This document shows, in pieces, positions 26,201-33,993 of a DNA stretch of 64,000 bases. The stretch is from the NCBI GenBank assembly GCA_017562135.1, contig QEYB01001385.1, positions 186,001-250,000 of the forward strand, in the 5' to 3' direction. Numbering within the stretch: the first letter of the stretch is position 1; each line of letters begins with the position of its first letter. The notes below the pieces were generated by a model. That model saw only the letters and a list, made by a program, of their open reading frames with translations, did no database searches and was not told the DNA's origin. Source of the DNA: Dipylidium caninum. Taxonomy: Eukaryota; Platyhelminthes; Cestoda; Cyclophyllidea; Dipylidiidae. The translations under genes and the position numbers were made by a program.

Positions 26201-28328
26201 CGAGGGCCATATATTCAATGGAGTACGCGAAGCTATAGTTTGCATCCGGATTTTTAAACGGGTTATGAACTTCGAAAATTCTACTTCATAAAGAAAAAAG
26301 TTGTTTGACTTCTAAGCAAGGCATAAAATCGGCGATTAAAAACTGTTTTTCACTTTAGTTTAACTCGACATTTGAACTTATTCTTTCGAAGCGGCTTAAA
26401 AAGAAGATGTGCTATCACTAGTTATACCTATTTAGGATCAGTAACCATATAAATCGCTTGTCAATATGTATTATGGTAAATATCCCGTTATATTTCCTGT
26501 TTAAAGGTAGACAGTTGGATGCCATCCAAGACAGCGAGGAATCGTTGCACTTAATTATGATTATTCTAATTTGTTTCTATTTCTTCAACTTAATCATAAC
26601 AATTCGCTTAACTTTTCGTCATCTGTGACATAAAAGAAAATTACAGAAACATGAAGTCACCATGCCTCAATGATCTCGTTCTTCTATCTTCCGTTTAGGC
26701 CCCGCCTCGGTTACTGCACCCATAGATGGTAAGCCCGCAACATTAGATATGTCCTAAACATCTATTTTTCTCAATTTCTGGTTTCTTCGTAGCCTTTGCA
26801 TTACATCTTTTTTTGTCGTTGTTCTCTCCTCTCTTTTGCCGCCCGACTTACGGTGGCGCATGCGCAATAGCGCACGACCACAAACACTCAAGAGAGAGTG
26901 TGAAAGTGAGAAAAACCTAGTGTTGACACCGTCTGTCCTGCCTTGCCCACCCCTCTTCGCCTCCTCTACTTTCTCATCATCATCCTCATCAGTTGCATCG
27001 AGCACCGCTCCTCCTCCTCTTCCTCCTTCCCTCCCACGCTCGCACGTGCACGCGCTTGCTCCCTAAAAGAGGTAATTCTCCTTTTCTTTATTATTTCGCC
27101 TAACTCCTCCCCTATTATTTTCTTTTTATGGAACCCATTTTCACTATTTTGGGTTGGACGGAGGTTAATTTTCCCCGTAAGGTAAATATTAGGAGTAAAC
27201 TTGTCCCATGCTCTGCCTTGTCCTGACTGTTAACTCCCTGTGACCGGACGGTGGTTGACCTCGAAAGGTTAATAGCGGGTTGGTACAAATAGTAATCATT
27301 TTTGTTAGGACAAACTAAGCTACCGTGTAAGGCCTCGTCTCACTAGTGCCTCTGGTTTAGACATGTTGTGGTTGGGTAAATCAGTCTATAGTGTGGGAAA
27401 TTCTTTTACAAAATATGAGTCTTAGTTTTCGTGAATGTGAAAAAAAGGTACAATTTCGTTAATTTGTGGTAAATGTAGGGAGTCTATGTCTATTTTCGAA
27501 CATTTAGAATCTACTATAGGTACTAGACTTTGAATCATTTCATTCATACAAACAAGTAGGCAAGACTGTTTTATTTTAAAGGCGTCGTATTTGATTTTTG
27601 CATGCTTGTTATTGACGAATTGTAGAACCTTTCTGTCATTACTCTTTGCACCAAATGTGGCCCAAAGTTGTTTTATCCTGTGTAACTGGTCAGTACGAAA
27701 ATTTAGAGAGGTTGTTCATGTCCTTTTTGGCTTATTTAAGTTAGTGTTTGTATTCATCTCAGTGAACACTTACTACTTGGGTCAAGTGCACCCCCTGCAT
27801 GTGAGGATAATCCTCTTTATGAATGTTACTTCCTCTCTGGATATTCCATTCATTGACCCCTCCCCCCTTCCAGCGTTTACCCAACCACCCACTAAATTTG
27901 GTTTTGTTTTAACCTATTCAGCGACCACTCCGAAACCACCGGTGGATGAAAATCTAATAGTCTTAAAGCCATCCTCGCAACCGGAGTCCGCTTCTGCATT
28001 ACCTCAAGGCAGTTACACACCACTCTGTGTGTATTCCGGTGAGGTGTCTCGTTCCACAGACCAAGATGACTTATTGACGAGGGCGGAGACGGAGATGAAG
28101 GCGGCCGTGATGGCGGGAACGACGGTTGAGGCGGAGGCAGAGGCGCAAGGTGATGTCATCATCCAACCAGTGGCAGTAGCGATGTGCGGTGTGTCTGAGG
28201 CCACTTGGGGTAGGGCGCAGTCGCCTCCCCCTTCACCTGACTTTGACATCCCTCTGATTGTGCCTACGGTGATCCCGAGGCTGGGTGAACGCGAAGAGAC
28301 CTGGGGCAAACCCCAACAGCTGAATTGA
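2024..28328 (+). CDS. ANK: Ankyrin (ANK repeats-ZU5-ZU5-UPA-death domain), 5'-truncated, 20 exons
   Basis: Ankyrins tether integral membrane proteins to the spectrin skeleton under the plasma membrane. Exons seen: 2024-2221, 3340-3537, 6706-6921, 9655-9954, 11859-12054, 12395-12499, 13265-13324, 13438-13467, 15007-15095, 15160-15260, 17724-17909, 18866-19056, 20001-20538, 21345-21854, 21925-22118, 22353-22559, 25113-25535, 25782-25973, 26699-26728, 27922-28328. Together they are 4,371 nt and keep one frame through every junction, giving 1,456 residues to a TGA at 28326-28328. Approximate residues within this product: ANK repeats 1-335, linker 336-497, first ZU5 498-623, second ZU5 624-802, UPA 803-972, death domain 1038-1120, tail to the end. 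The remaining ANK repeats and the start codon lie left of the window. The family call is very secure; the small linker exons and the 3' end are less so. Confidence 0.93.
2222..3339 (+). other. Ankyrin intron
   Basis: GTAAGC to TTTTTTCAG. AT-rich; I see no exon or RNA gene in it. Confidence 0.85.
3340..3537 (+). CDS. ANK: Ankyrin exon: two ANK repeats
   Basis: Again 198 nt and phase 0 to phase 0, bounded by ttttttcag and gtaggt. Cores read SPLHLAAKRGRAEAA and TPLHMAAHYNHVQLV. Confidence 0.95.
3538..6705 (+). other. Ankyrin intron (3.2 kb)
   Basis: AT-rich. A perfect 9-bp inverted repeat with an 8-nt loop lies at 4816-4841. No coding exon supported. Confidence 0.8.
4816..4841. repeat. Perfect hairpin (9-bp stem, 8-nt loop)
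   Basis: TGTTTTCTC at 4816-4824 pairs with GAGAAAACA at 4833-4841. In an ankyrin intron; function unknown. Confidence 0.5.
6706..6921 (+). CDS. ANK: Ankyrin exon: two ANK repeats
   Basis: 216 nt, phase 0 at both ends. The acceptor at 6703-6705 (gtcag) was chosen over the cag three bases downstream because AGNGYTALHIAAK then joins the previous exon with the usual inter-repeat spacing. The second core is TPLHLAAQEGNADMV. The first repeat carries a few extra residues (DRDPKRSANRES). Donor gttagg. Confidence 0.92.
6922..9654 (+). other. Ankyrin intron (2.7 kb)
   Basis: AT-rich and without a supportable exon. Open frames at 8619-9063 have no family resemblance and no usable splice pair. Confidence 0.8.
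9655..9954 (+). CDS. ANK: Ankyrin exon: three ANK repeats
   Basis: 300 nt, phase 0 to phase 0. Cores: TPMHLAALEDHVTIA, TPLHTACYAGRLNMA, TPLHLAAQQGHSDIV. These align with the last repeats of animal ankyrins. The donor gtgaat is weak, but the next exon continues the last repeat in frame. Confidence 0.93.
9955..11858 (+). other. Ankyrin intron (1.9 kb)
   Basis: Contains a short 9-nt direct repeat (CTATTACTC, about three copies, near 10005-10032) soon after the donor. Otherwise AT-rich and featureless. Confidence 0.8.
11859..12054 (+). CDS. ANK: Ankyrin exon: last ANK repeat and start of linker
   Basis: Starts after attttcag. GLTAAHIARHQHYLALFDTL is the degenerate final ANK repeat, followed by the usual acidic linker ending in ESDEEG. 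The donor was taken as gtaagt at 12055; a gtagta donor at 12052 is also possible and keeps the same phase (1). Confidence 0.88.
12395..12499 (+). CDS. ANK: Ankyrin linker exon
   Basis: 105 nt between tgatag and gtactt, phase 1 in and out. Encodes a Ser/Pro/Tyr-rich linker (LPRKSDGTLTYPSQYQ). Placed by phase and position only; I do not recognise a domain. Confidence 0.65.
13265..13324 (+). CDS. ANK: Ankyrin linker exon (60 nt)
   Basis: Follows a strong acceptor (gcttctttctttcag) and ends at gtgagt. Phase 1 in and out, encoding ESAYENEVIWGEMEYLSQPL. Acidic linker between the ANK array and ZU5. Confidence 0.65.
13438..13467 (+). CDS. ANK: Candidate 30-nt ankyrin microexon
   Basis: Sits between attgtcag and gtaaga, 30 nt, phase 1 in and out, so it can be included or skipped without changing the frame. 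In the chain frame it reads about ten residues (NRSQPIGGG). The other frame (ETDPNPLEVE) looks more natural but does not fit the flanking phases. Low to moderate confidence. Confidence 0.45.
15007..15095 (+). CDS. ANK: Ankyrin linker exon
   Basis: Starts after atctag in phase 1 and ends at gtgcgt in phase 0. Reads DEQMLHETSVVAERNAG and on. A linker with no recognised domain; supported by exact phase fit with the next exon. Confidence 0.7.
15160..15260 (+). CDS. ANK: Ankyrin linker exon preceding ZU5
   Basis: 101 nt from ctcatag to gtgagt. It ends with the first two bases of a Gly codon that the ZU5 exon completes (GG + C). Reads AGPGDHLDAEWEMETEPTMG. Confidence 0.78.
15261..17723 (+). other. 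Ankyrin intron (2.5 kb)
   Basis: AT-rich; no exon supported. GT donor and tatttag acceptor. Confidence 0.8.
17724..17909 (+). CDS. ANK: Ankyrin exon: first ZU5 domain, N-terminal part
   Basis: FLVSFLVDARGG, RLRFIIPPNAS and RIICRLLR are signature ZU5 segments of ankyrins. ZU5-1 contributes the spectrin-binding surface in characterised ankyrins. It ends within an Arg codon (CG + G in the next exon). Confidence 0.94.
18866..19056 (+). CDS. ANK: Ankyrin exon: first ZU5 domain, C-terminal part
   Basis: Starts after tcttccag. LVEIGPVGARFNAPLLIEVP and IVLRSENGETWKEH are near-invariant ankyrin sequences. Ends at gtgcgt, phase 1. Confidence 0.95.
20001..20538 (+). CDS. ANK: Ankyrin exon: second ZU5 domain
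   Basis: Large 538-nt exon. It contains IPQYFALITR, the ZU5-2 start (VGPEGCALTS), FPRGALQKKIRVGLQVQ, SPIVTIEPRRRKFHRPI, LRLLCSITGGTAPAIWEDIT and KDCVSFTTTVSAR. A Gln run (five Q) near 20377 lies in a loop. Ends at gtaggt within an Arg codon. Confidence 0.96.
21345..21854 (+). CDS. ANK: Ankyrin exon: UPA domain
   Basis: 510 nt after catttttatag-type pyrimidine sequence. It reads LWLIDCPTLSEV, AVPYLGRFVVYARR, RCVCLTDDSEQKTLECQEGF and FEENRLSMLLRIKD, matching the UPA domain that packs on the ZU5 tandem. Confidence 0.95.
21925..22118 (+). CDS. ANK: Ankyrin exon: UPA end and Ser/Thr linker to death domain
   Basis: Follows a 70-nt intron (21855-21924). Starts VSADPLCVLDLLLPRM, then a Ser/Thr-rich stretch ending SSDEG. 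Phase 1 at the donor (gttagc). Confidence 0.85.
22353..22559 (+). CDS. ANK: Ankyrin exon: death domain
   Basis: Reads VKKIADNLSADWVRLAPYLG and YKMALACLTLWQERTG, the helices of an ankyrin death domain. The stretch LGLSQYDINEIR corresponds to the family core. Phase 1 in and out. Confidence 0.93.
22560..25112 (+). other. Ankyrin intron (2.6 kb)
   Basis: No exon supported. A palindrome (GCATTG TG CAATGC, 24452-24465) sits inside a longer imperfect inverted repeat (24444-24476). Confidence 0.75.
25113..25535 (+). CDS. ANK: Ankyrin exon: death-domain end and tail
   Basis: ALAHALKQISREDVLRQ completes the last death-domain helix. After it comes an acidic, low-complexity tail (KLTEEETKNSSKTEPTTALA). 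Starts after ttacag, ends at gtgagt in phase 1. Confidence 0.88.
25782..25973 (+). CDS. ANK: Ankyrin tail exon
   Basis: Acidic tail, phase 1 in and out, bounded by ttcacag and gtgtgt. FLSDEMEQQESEASNEPVPF and similar sequence; no recognised domain. Confidence 0.8.
26699..26728 (+). CDS. ANK: Candidate 30-nt ankyrin tail microexon
   Basis: Between tccgtttag and gtaagc, 30 nt, phase 1 in and out, encoding GPASVTAPID. Skipping it keeps the frame. Strong splice sites on both sides. Confidence 0.65.
26729..27873 (+). other. Ankyrin intron with CT-rich tract
   Basis: Holds a pyrimidine-rich, imperfectly repeated stretch at about 26935-27062 (tcc/tcatca units followed by gcacgtgcacgcgc). No exon supported. 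Confidence 0.7.
26935..27062 (+). repeat. Pyrimidine-rich low-complexity tract
   Basis: C/T-rich sequence with TCATCATCC and CCTCCTCCT units in the penultimate ankyrin intron. Confidence 0.55.
27922..28328 (+). CDS. ANK: Ankyrin terminal exon (short-tail form)
   Basis: Opens in phase 1 after taacctattcag. An equally good acceptor 48 nt upstream (tccccccttccag, exon start 27874) is in the same frame and would add 16 residues. The tail is acidic and Pro/Ala-rich (AEAEAQGDVIIQPVA, SPPPSPDFDIPL) and ends QQLN-stop at 28326-28328. AATAAA follows at 28389-28394. Confidence 0.82.
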
Positions 28329-28388
28329 GTGTCTTGTCCTATCCTCTCTTTCTTCCCTTTCGCTTTCCTTTTCGTCCATCTCTGATTA

Positions 28389-28394
28389 AATAAA
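28389..28394 (+). promoter_or_regulatory. Polyadenylation signal (AATAAA), short ankyrin form
   Basis: AATAAA 61 nt after the ankyrin stop codon. Position is right for 3' end formation of the short-tail transcript. Confidence 0.55.
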
Positions 28395-29005
28395 CTCAAT
28401 GACGATAAAACTCACTAAATGGCTCAGCGGAACTGGAACACTGTCTTGACTCTTCACATGACTTCTTTCCCTTTCTCCACTTAATTTTTGACTCTTTAAT
28501 CATACGATGTTTGTGCTGGATATTTTTTTCTCTAAATTTGGAGCGAGAAAACAACGTTTTAAATGGTAGGGAACTTTGTCCCACACTTTTTTGGAATCGT
28601 TTTGCTGGTAAAATTTATTGTTGCAACAATCGTTCTAACATCTCCACTAATTTTTGAAATATTTTTCAGATGAATTTGGCATTCTGATCAATCTTTTGAT
28701 TCAATTTTATCTGCTTTACCTGTGATTTATCTTAATATCGAGATATTTGATCATATTTGACGTCTTGCTAAACACATTTCTACCCTTCTCATCATTTTTC
28801 CCCTTACTAGTCGGAAAACTGGCTTGATTTTTCTCTGGTCTTTGCTCTTTAAGCAATTGGGTCATCTGGTTTTTAATGGTATCTGTTGTGAATGGCCTTT
28901 TCGCATATTTTATGACTGAGTGCCTGTAATAGTTTTTTAATTCCCACTAGTAATCTTTTTCTCCTGACGATTTGAAGGTTTTTTTTTCAACATTTGAACG
29001 CTAGC

Positions 29006-29208
29006 CTACCTAGCTGGTACGAATGGATGGCTTTTTTGAGTCTCCTCCCACAGGATGATTCCTGTTTATCGAATTTCCCATCCGAAAGGCGTGCTGTTTT
29101 GAATCACATTTTGAATAGAGTCGTAATCGCGTTACGTAATGACCCAACAGGCAAGAAAATAGTCCGCAATATGCCTGTATTTGATTGGTTGTGTTGTTGC
29201 CTGACAGA
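29006..29208 (+). CDS. Candidate exon with a perfect GTAAGT donor
   Basis: Open frame reading SERRAVLNHILNRVVIALRN and ending KKIVRNMPVFDWLCCCLT, closed by GTAAGT at 29209. A phase-2 acceptor with a strong pyrimidine tract at 29384 would join it in frame to the next exon. It does not fit the phase of known ankyrin donors, so it would be a first exon (in-frame ATG at 29027, preceded by a short out-of-frame ATG) or part of something I cannot place. No family recognised. Confidence 0.3.
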
Positions 29209-29260
29209 GTAAGTGCGTTACAATGAAGCGGTCCTCCTTTTGTGTATAAATTATTTGGAG

Positions 29261-29652
29261 GTCTTGGTCGCTATTCCGGTTCCTCGAACTCGATATATAC
29301 AGAAGCCAAGTCATCCCAGTATCTGCCACCAGAGGATTCACATCTCTTTGATCACCCTCCTCCGCCTCCTGCACGAACTTACAGTCAATTACAGCATCAT
29401 CTTCCACACTACCAACATGGAAGTACCACCTCACCGACGTCGTCGTCGTCCACTCATCTCTCGATTACCCGCGCGGCTTTCGATCAGCCTCTGGACAATC
29501 CTATACCTCCTTACATCTCTCCACATCTGACCGAACTAGAGATATCTTCAGCCGCTTCCACGGAAACCTTCCGGGCCGATTTTTCGACTCAGGAAGGCTC
29601 TACTTATTCTATCCACTCCCGGGACAGATCCCCTCATATCTGGCGAGTTCGT
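29261..29652 (+). CDS. Tail exon 1 (Ser/Thr/Pro-rich)
   Basis: Acceptor tatttggag in phase 1 (alternative acceptor at 29384). Ends before gttagt. Reads YTEAKSSQYLPPEDSHLF, then poly-Pro and Ser/Thr runs. Confidence 0.55.
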
Positions 29653-31079
29653 GTTAGTTCGTCAAACAATCGACAATACTAACACGCCCCGAGTGAAACA
29701 GGACACTCGAATGATGGTTCCTGTGCCTCTCCATGCTACTACTAGTAGCTCTGGCCCCCTTATCGGACCCGGGACTTGTCGCGTAACTACTGAATCGCGA
29801 CAACAGGCCCGACTAGACGGTCACTTTCGCCTCCGCCGCTCAGCTGCTAATCCGAGAAGGCACGATCAAGAGAGAAGGGTAGAACAATCACCACCTGAAC
29901 CGCCAAAGAGAACTACTTCGTTGCGCAGTGGAAGTACCTCAACAATCGCTAGCATTGGTGAGATTCACTCACCATCGGGGTTGCGTGACTACGGATTAAC
30001 CACAAACCACTAATATTTCCTCCGCGCACTATCGCTGCTGATGCCTACTGATCTGCACATCCTCCCCACACGTCGTCTAATTGGAGTAGATTAGCCGCGT
30101 TTTGTTTGTGCCTGTGTGTGTGGGTGTGTGTATGCGTGTGATACGATGTCTATCACAATCTATCTACTCTTTTCAGGTCTACCTTCTGACAACTCGTTCT
30201 GTTTTCTCGGTTGTTTGTTGTACGCTCAAACCACCATTAGTTTTACCTTTTGTATTAATATTAACAGTAGCCTTTAGCCCAACTTTTTGCGATGTCACCA
30301 CAGTGAAGCAGAGGGCAGGGAAGGTGGATAATAGCTGTGTGTGTGTGTTGTTTTATCGCAACTAGTTCCATTGAAGCCGTGCCAATCGATTCACAGCCCT
30401 ATTCCTGCCGCTGTGTCGCCTGAGGAGGCCCAAGCGCAAGACTTTCCGTTGTATGTAGCCAATCCGCTAGTCGAGCCGACCGCAATACTCCCCAACAACG
30501 AGACATATTTCGATTCCCCTCTCTCCGCTGCCCTCTTCAATATCAACAACAATCTACCTCTAACACCCATACCCGAGGTCTCTGAATTCTCATTGCGATC
30601 CTCTTTCGCCAGTACGGCGGCCACCGGCCCCATAGGCAGTTCCAATGGCAGTCTGCCATGCTCATCTCCGTATAAGATTTGCGGTGGTTCAACACAGCCA
30701 TCGTATCCCCTCCAGTTCGTCTCTTGAGAACGATCAGATAATGGACAACCAGGCAAAAGGGGGTCCCACTGGCCCCTCTAGTTTCGGCTCTTCTTCGCTG
30801 AACGAATTTCTACGGCTAGAAGAGCAGGAGAGTTTAACAGACGACGTGGAAAAGCAATTGCTGGAAGGACAAGAGGGCGATCACTCCTTGTTAGAATCAG
30901 TAATGGAAGGCATGCAAGATGTCGAAAATGAGGACAATGAAATGAATTTATCACGGTCACTTGGACCTTCACTTTACATGGGGACAGACTCTACTTCGAT
31001 GCTATCCTCATCCATTGAAATGGCGCCTTCTTTTGCATCTTTGCCGCATCCCGAAGCTGGTATGGGTGGCTCGATCTAA
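29261..31079 (+). CDS. Four-exon Ser/Pro-rich and acidic tail: alternative ankyrin C-terminus or separate gene
   Basis: Exons 29261-29652, 29702-29957, 30366-30669 and 30716-31079 join without frame breaks (phases 1, 0, 1, 2) to a TAA at 31077-31079, about 438 residues. The first exon has no in-frame ATG, so coding must enter from upstream. Its phase-1 acceptor matches the donors at 25973 and 26728 of the ankyrin tail. The product is low complexity: a Pro run (FDHPPPPPARTYSQ), a basic PPKRTTSLRSGS segment, then an acidic end (LEEQESLTDDVEKQLLEGQE). No domain recognised. The ankyrin link is inference from phase and position; a separate trans-spliced gene starting near 29027 is the alternative. 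Confidence 0.6.
29702..29957 (+). CDS. Tail exon 2
   Basis: Follows a 49-nt intron that carries a textbook TACTAAC branch sequence. Phase 0 in, phase 1 out at gtgaga. Contains EQSPPEPPKRTTSLRSGS. Confidence 0.6.
30366..30669 (+). CDS. Tail exon 3
   Basis: Opens after gcaactag in phase 1 (VPLKPCQSIHSPIPAAVS), ends at gtataa within a Pro codon. Asn/Pro/Ser-rich. Confidence 0.62.
30716..31079 (+). CDS. Tail exon 4, acidic, with stop
   Basis: Follows a 46-nt intron (gtataag..cctccag). Completes the Pro codon (CC + T), then SSLENDQIMDNQ, FLRLEEQESLTDDVEKQ and an ending GGSI-stop. No clear AATAAA seen just downstream. Confidence 0.62.
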
Positions 31080-32761
31080 CACCGCCTTTGCTCTCCTTTC
31101 CAACTGTTTCCTCTATCCTATGTCGAGAACCTGCTCTGGCTGCTTTACTGCGACTAATTCTGCTGCCCCTTCTAATCCGCCGTTTTCCTGAATGATTGGT
31201 TTGGTTGCATGACTAGTTGTTCGGTTGGCTGAAGGAATTGTCGCACATCTACTCGGTGTAATTCTAAAATCGCACTAACAATTCAGCACCGCAGGTTTCG
31301 GGCTCTCTTAACCTGATGTAACTGCAGTCGGAGTTCAGACATGTATACCTTATCTTCTTATACTTTTCAGACACTCAACAACACTGAGTTTGCAGCCGCG
31401 ACTTAAAAGACACTTTGGAGGCGCATTCTGAGGGGACGACCTTGTTTTTGGCTATAGCGTCCTCCCTAAACTTGGATTGCTGTTCTCTCCTCCTCTCTTA
31501 CTTGTTACCATCAGATTTTATTGTATTTGCCGCTGCACATGCCTGTGTTTCGAATTCGCATTCCGCTGTTGCAGACTTCGCGCACGACTGTTTCACTGCC
31601 TTACACTAGCATGCTTCGCCTCGTTCCTCTCCCACCTTCTTGCACTCTTCCCATTTCTCGGAATCTTTGGCTCTAAGCATATATCCGAACTTCAGTTATT
31701 TCTGGTGGTCTATTTATAAACATGAGCCGAAATATTTATCAGTTATCCTCCTCATTTGCCCTGGATCGACCACGAAAGTAATTCAAGTCAGATTCATTCG
31801 TTTTAAGGCGTAATTTGAATGGAAGCTAGTCTTCGGGTAGAAAATTATGCTAGCAAAGTCGATGTCTGGTCGCGTACCGGTGTCGTCTCCGCATGAGTCA
31901 AACAGCTAATGTTCGCTACTTTCTAAGTGCCTCAAGACGTAGTCACTTCCTCACTCCCTAAAACTGATGAACACTGTACTTCAAGGCTTTACTGATCTTG
32001 TCGGATCCTAGTAAACACGAAAGCTGAATCTGCACACAGTTTGAGTGACAACTATACCGCAAAAAGATAGCACCACTGACATATCAAAGCACCAAGGTGA
32101 CTTGAGACAACGGTTTCAGAGAACCTCAACTCGTCATCTCGAACTTCATCGCGCCCCAATGGGCCGTAGGTACTACTAGTACGCGGCCGAAATACTTTGA
32201 ACGAGCTATCCCATATCAATAGGGAATCGCCTTCTCGAGCTTTTCAGCATGCCGTTGCTACAGTACTCTAAAAAACCAATTGACTTTTCAAACCGAGCAA
32301 TCTCATCAATTAAATCAACAGATACGCCCTAGGAATCCATGAGGCGCAAGAACTCAGACCAGCGACCATAACGCAAGGGACATATCTGGTCCCAGTGATA
32401 CGTACAGTGGATGTGCGCCATTGAGCCCCCTCTTCGGACGGGTGACCTGAGTCAATGGTGTTTGCCCCAATTTTCAGGTGAATGCCAAGACTTCCTAAGG
32501 AAAAGCATTGACCAGGTTGTTCACGGCAAAACCAATACCCAATTTGGGGCATCGTCAAAATATCAACTATGCCGGGCATTCTAAATGCTACAATTCACTT
32601 TGGCGACGTAACTGCGCCAACTCACCAGTTTTCTCTGATAAGGAACAAGGTGGGGGGGGGTAAAAGTTGCCGAAGAAATTTATTAATAGTATAGAAGTGG
32701 TTAATGAAACTAGTAAAATTTGCCCTGATTGTAAAAATTGATGACAAAGACAATTCGTCGA
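31080..32761. other. Intergenic between converging ankyrin tail and SOD1
   Basis: No gene supported. The SOD1 3' UTR (minus strand) occupies the right end; a G run on the + strand lies at 32652-32660. Short open frames (for example 32310-32579 minus) show no recognised family. Confidence 0.55.
32679..32684 (-). promoter_or_regulatory. Polyadenylation signal (AATAAA) of SOD1
   Basis: TTTATT on the + strand, i.e. AATAAA in the SOD1 direction, about 80 nt after its stop codon. Confidence 0.6.
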
Positions 32762-32875
32762 TTATTCCGGTTTCGCGATCCCGATGATACCGCAAGCAAC
32801 ACGGGCACCAGAATTCCCAGTGGTCAGACTTAGTTTGTGCCCTCCCAAACCCAGGTCATCTGGGTCAGCGTGCAC
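32762..32875 (-). CDS. SOD1: SOD1 exon 3
   Basis: Starts [17 protein letters not shown] after CTCTTAG, ends GIAKPE and TAA at 32762-32764. Confidence 0.96.
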   Translation of the reverse strand: MHADPDDLGLGGHKLSLTTGNSGARVACGIIGIAKPE

Positions 32876-33993
32876 CTAAGAGGCAAAAGAGCGGGAAATC
32901 ACACAATGTTTGAACCGAACTCTAAAATCCGACCTTCAATGCCCTTTTACCATTCTAACACGAATCCAGAGGTTTCGGGAAATTATACTCTTGTAAAAGC
33001 ACAGAATCACTCATTTCGAGGTTATTTTAGCTATTTATCCTACTGACAAGCACAGATAGTCGCATTATCAACGCGCTTACGCTAAAAATGAAAATGGGAT
33101 TAAAAATATTGTAAAAAAGCCACACATTTTGTCGCCGTCCGCCAAAAAATAAATGTCAGCAGAAACACTAAATACCAAGCGTTAGCCGCGTCAATTTCCA
33201 AGGGGAGTAACATTCAAAACTCATTAAGGAAGAAGACGAAATTGAGTTGTGGGAATAGGATGCAGGTCATCGGACATCTAATTTCTCACACAATTACCAA
33301 AGGCAAATAAGAGTATTTTGCGCCCAGAGTACGGCAAAAATATTAACAAAAACATGAGATGGATTTAAAAAGATGTTAGCCGAAAATGCAATTAGAACCT
33401 AGTTGCATTAGTCGTAAAGTGAAAGTCTAAACTCAGAAAAAGGCAGAACCTACCACTAAACATCGCCCAATGACCGAGTGTTCTCCAGTGAGAGATATCA
33501 TCTTGTCGGTAAGGTCAAGTGTTGCCTTGCCGTTGGCGTCGGCTTCAACGTTCCCCAGGTCACCGACATGACGCTCAGCAGCATCAGGGGCACCGTGATT
33601 CTTCTTGTGAGGATTGAAGTGATCGCCGGCGGAAATGCAACCATCCGTTAGGTCTCCGAATTCATGAACATGAAAACCGTGTTTGCCAGGTTTCAGGCCT
33701 TTGAATTCGGCATGGATTTTCACGCTGTCACCCTAGGAATGTAACAATGGTTAATGCCAGAAATAGATGTAAATCGTGAACAAATTCTAAAACGGGTCGG
33801 TAAGGTGTTGCGAAATTACTATCCAAACACCCAATTAAGGCCGAATGGCAGAGGAGAAAAGACCTATGTCGGCCAGCTACCGCCAGAACACTTTGACTCA
33901 ATACTGAAATGAATGGAAATAACATACAGTCTGGGACAGACGAACAATCCCTTTCACCCCCTCATCTCCCGTCATAACACAGATAGCATGCAT
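32762..33993 (-). CDS. SOD1: Cu/Zn superoxide dismutase, cytosolic
   Basis: Converts superoxide to oxygen and hydrogen peroxide. Three exons on the minus strand: 33928-33993, 33454-33732 and 32762-32875, all joined in phase 0, giving 152 residues, the normal length. ATG at 33991-33993 (complement); the ATG four bases downstream is in another frame and stops at once. Visible residues: Cu/Zn ligands in [30 protein letters not shown] and [10 protein letters not shown]; the disulfide Cys pair in DGCISAG and VACGII; the end [13 protein letters not shown]. There is no signal peptide, so it is the cytosolic form. The sequence most resembles tapeworm SODs as I remember them. Complete and intact. Confidence 0.97.
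33454..33732 (-). CDS. SOD1: SOD1 exon 2
   Basis: 93 codons starting [16 protein letters not shown] after a CTAG acceptor and ending GRCLV before GTAGGT. Holds most metal ligands. Confidence 0.96.
33928..33993 (-). CDS. SOD1: SOD1 exon 1
   Basis: 22 codons, [20 protein letters not shown] and on, ending before GTATGT. Confidence 0.95.

Noticed and set aside
31840..31902. Short frame reading ENYASKVDVWS, like protein kinase subdomain IX
   Set aside because: Only about 20 codons between stops, no other kinase motif nearby and no fitting splice sites. Treated as coincidence.
32310..32579. 89-codon minus-strand frame near the SOD1 3' end
   Set aside because: No recognised family, and adjoining frames are broken by stops. 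A decayed element is possible but cannot be supported.
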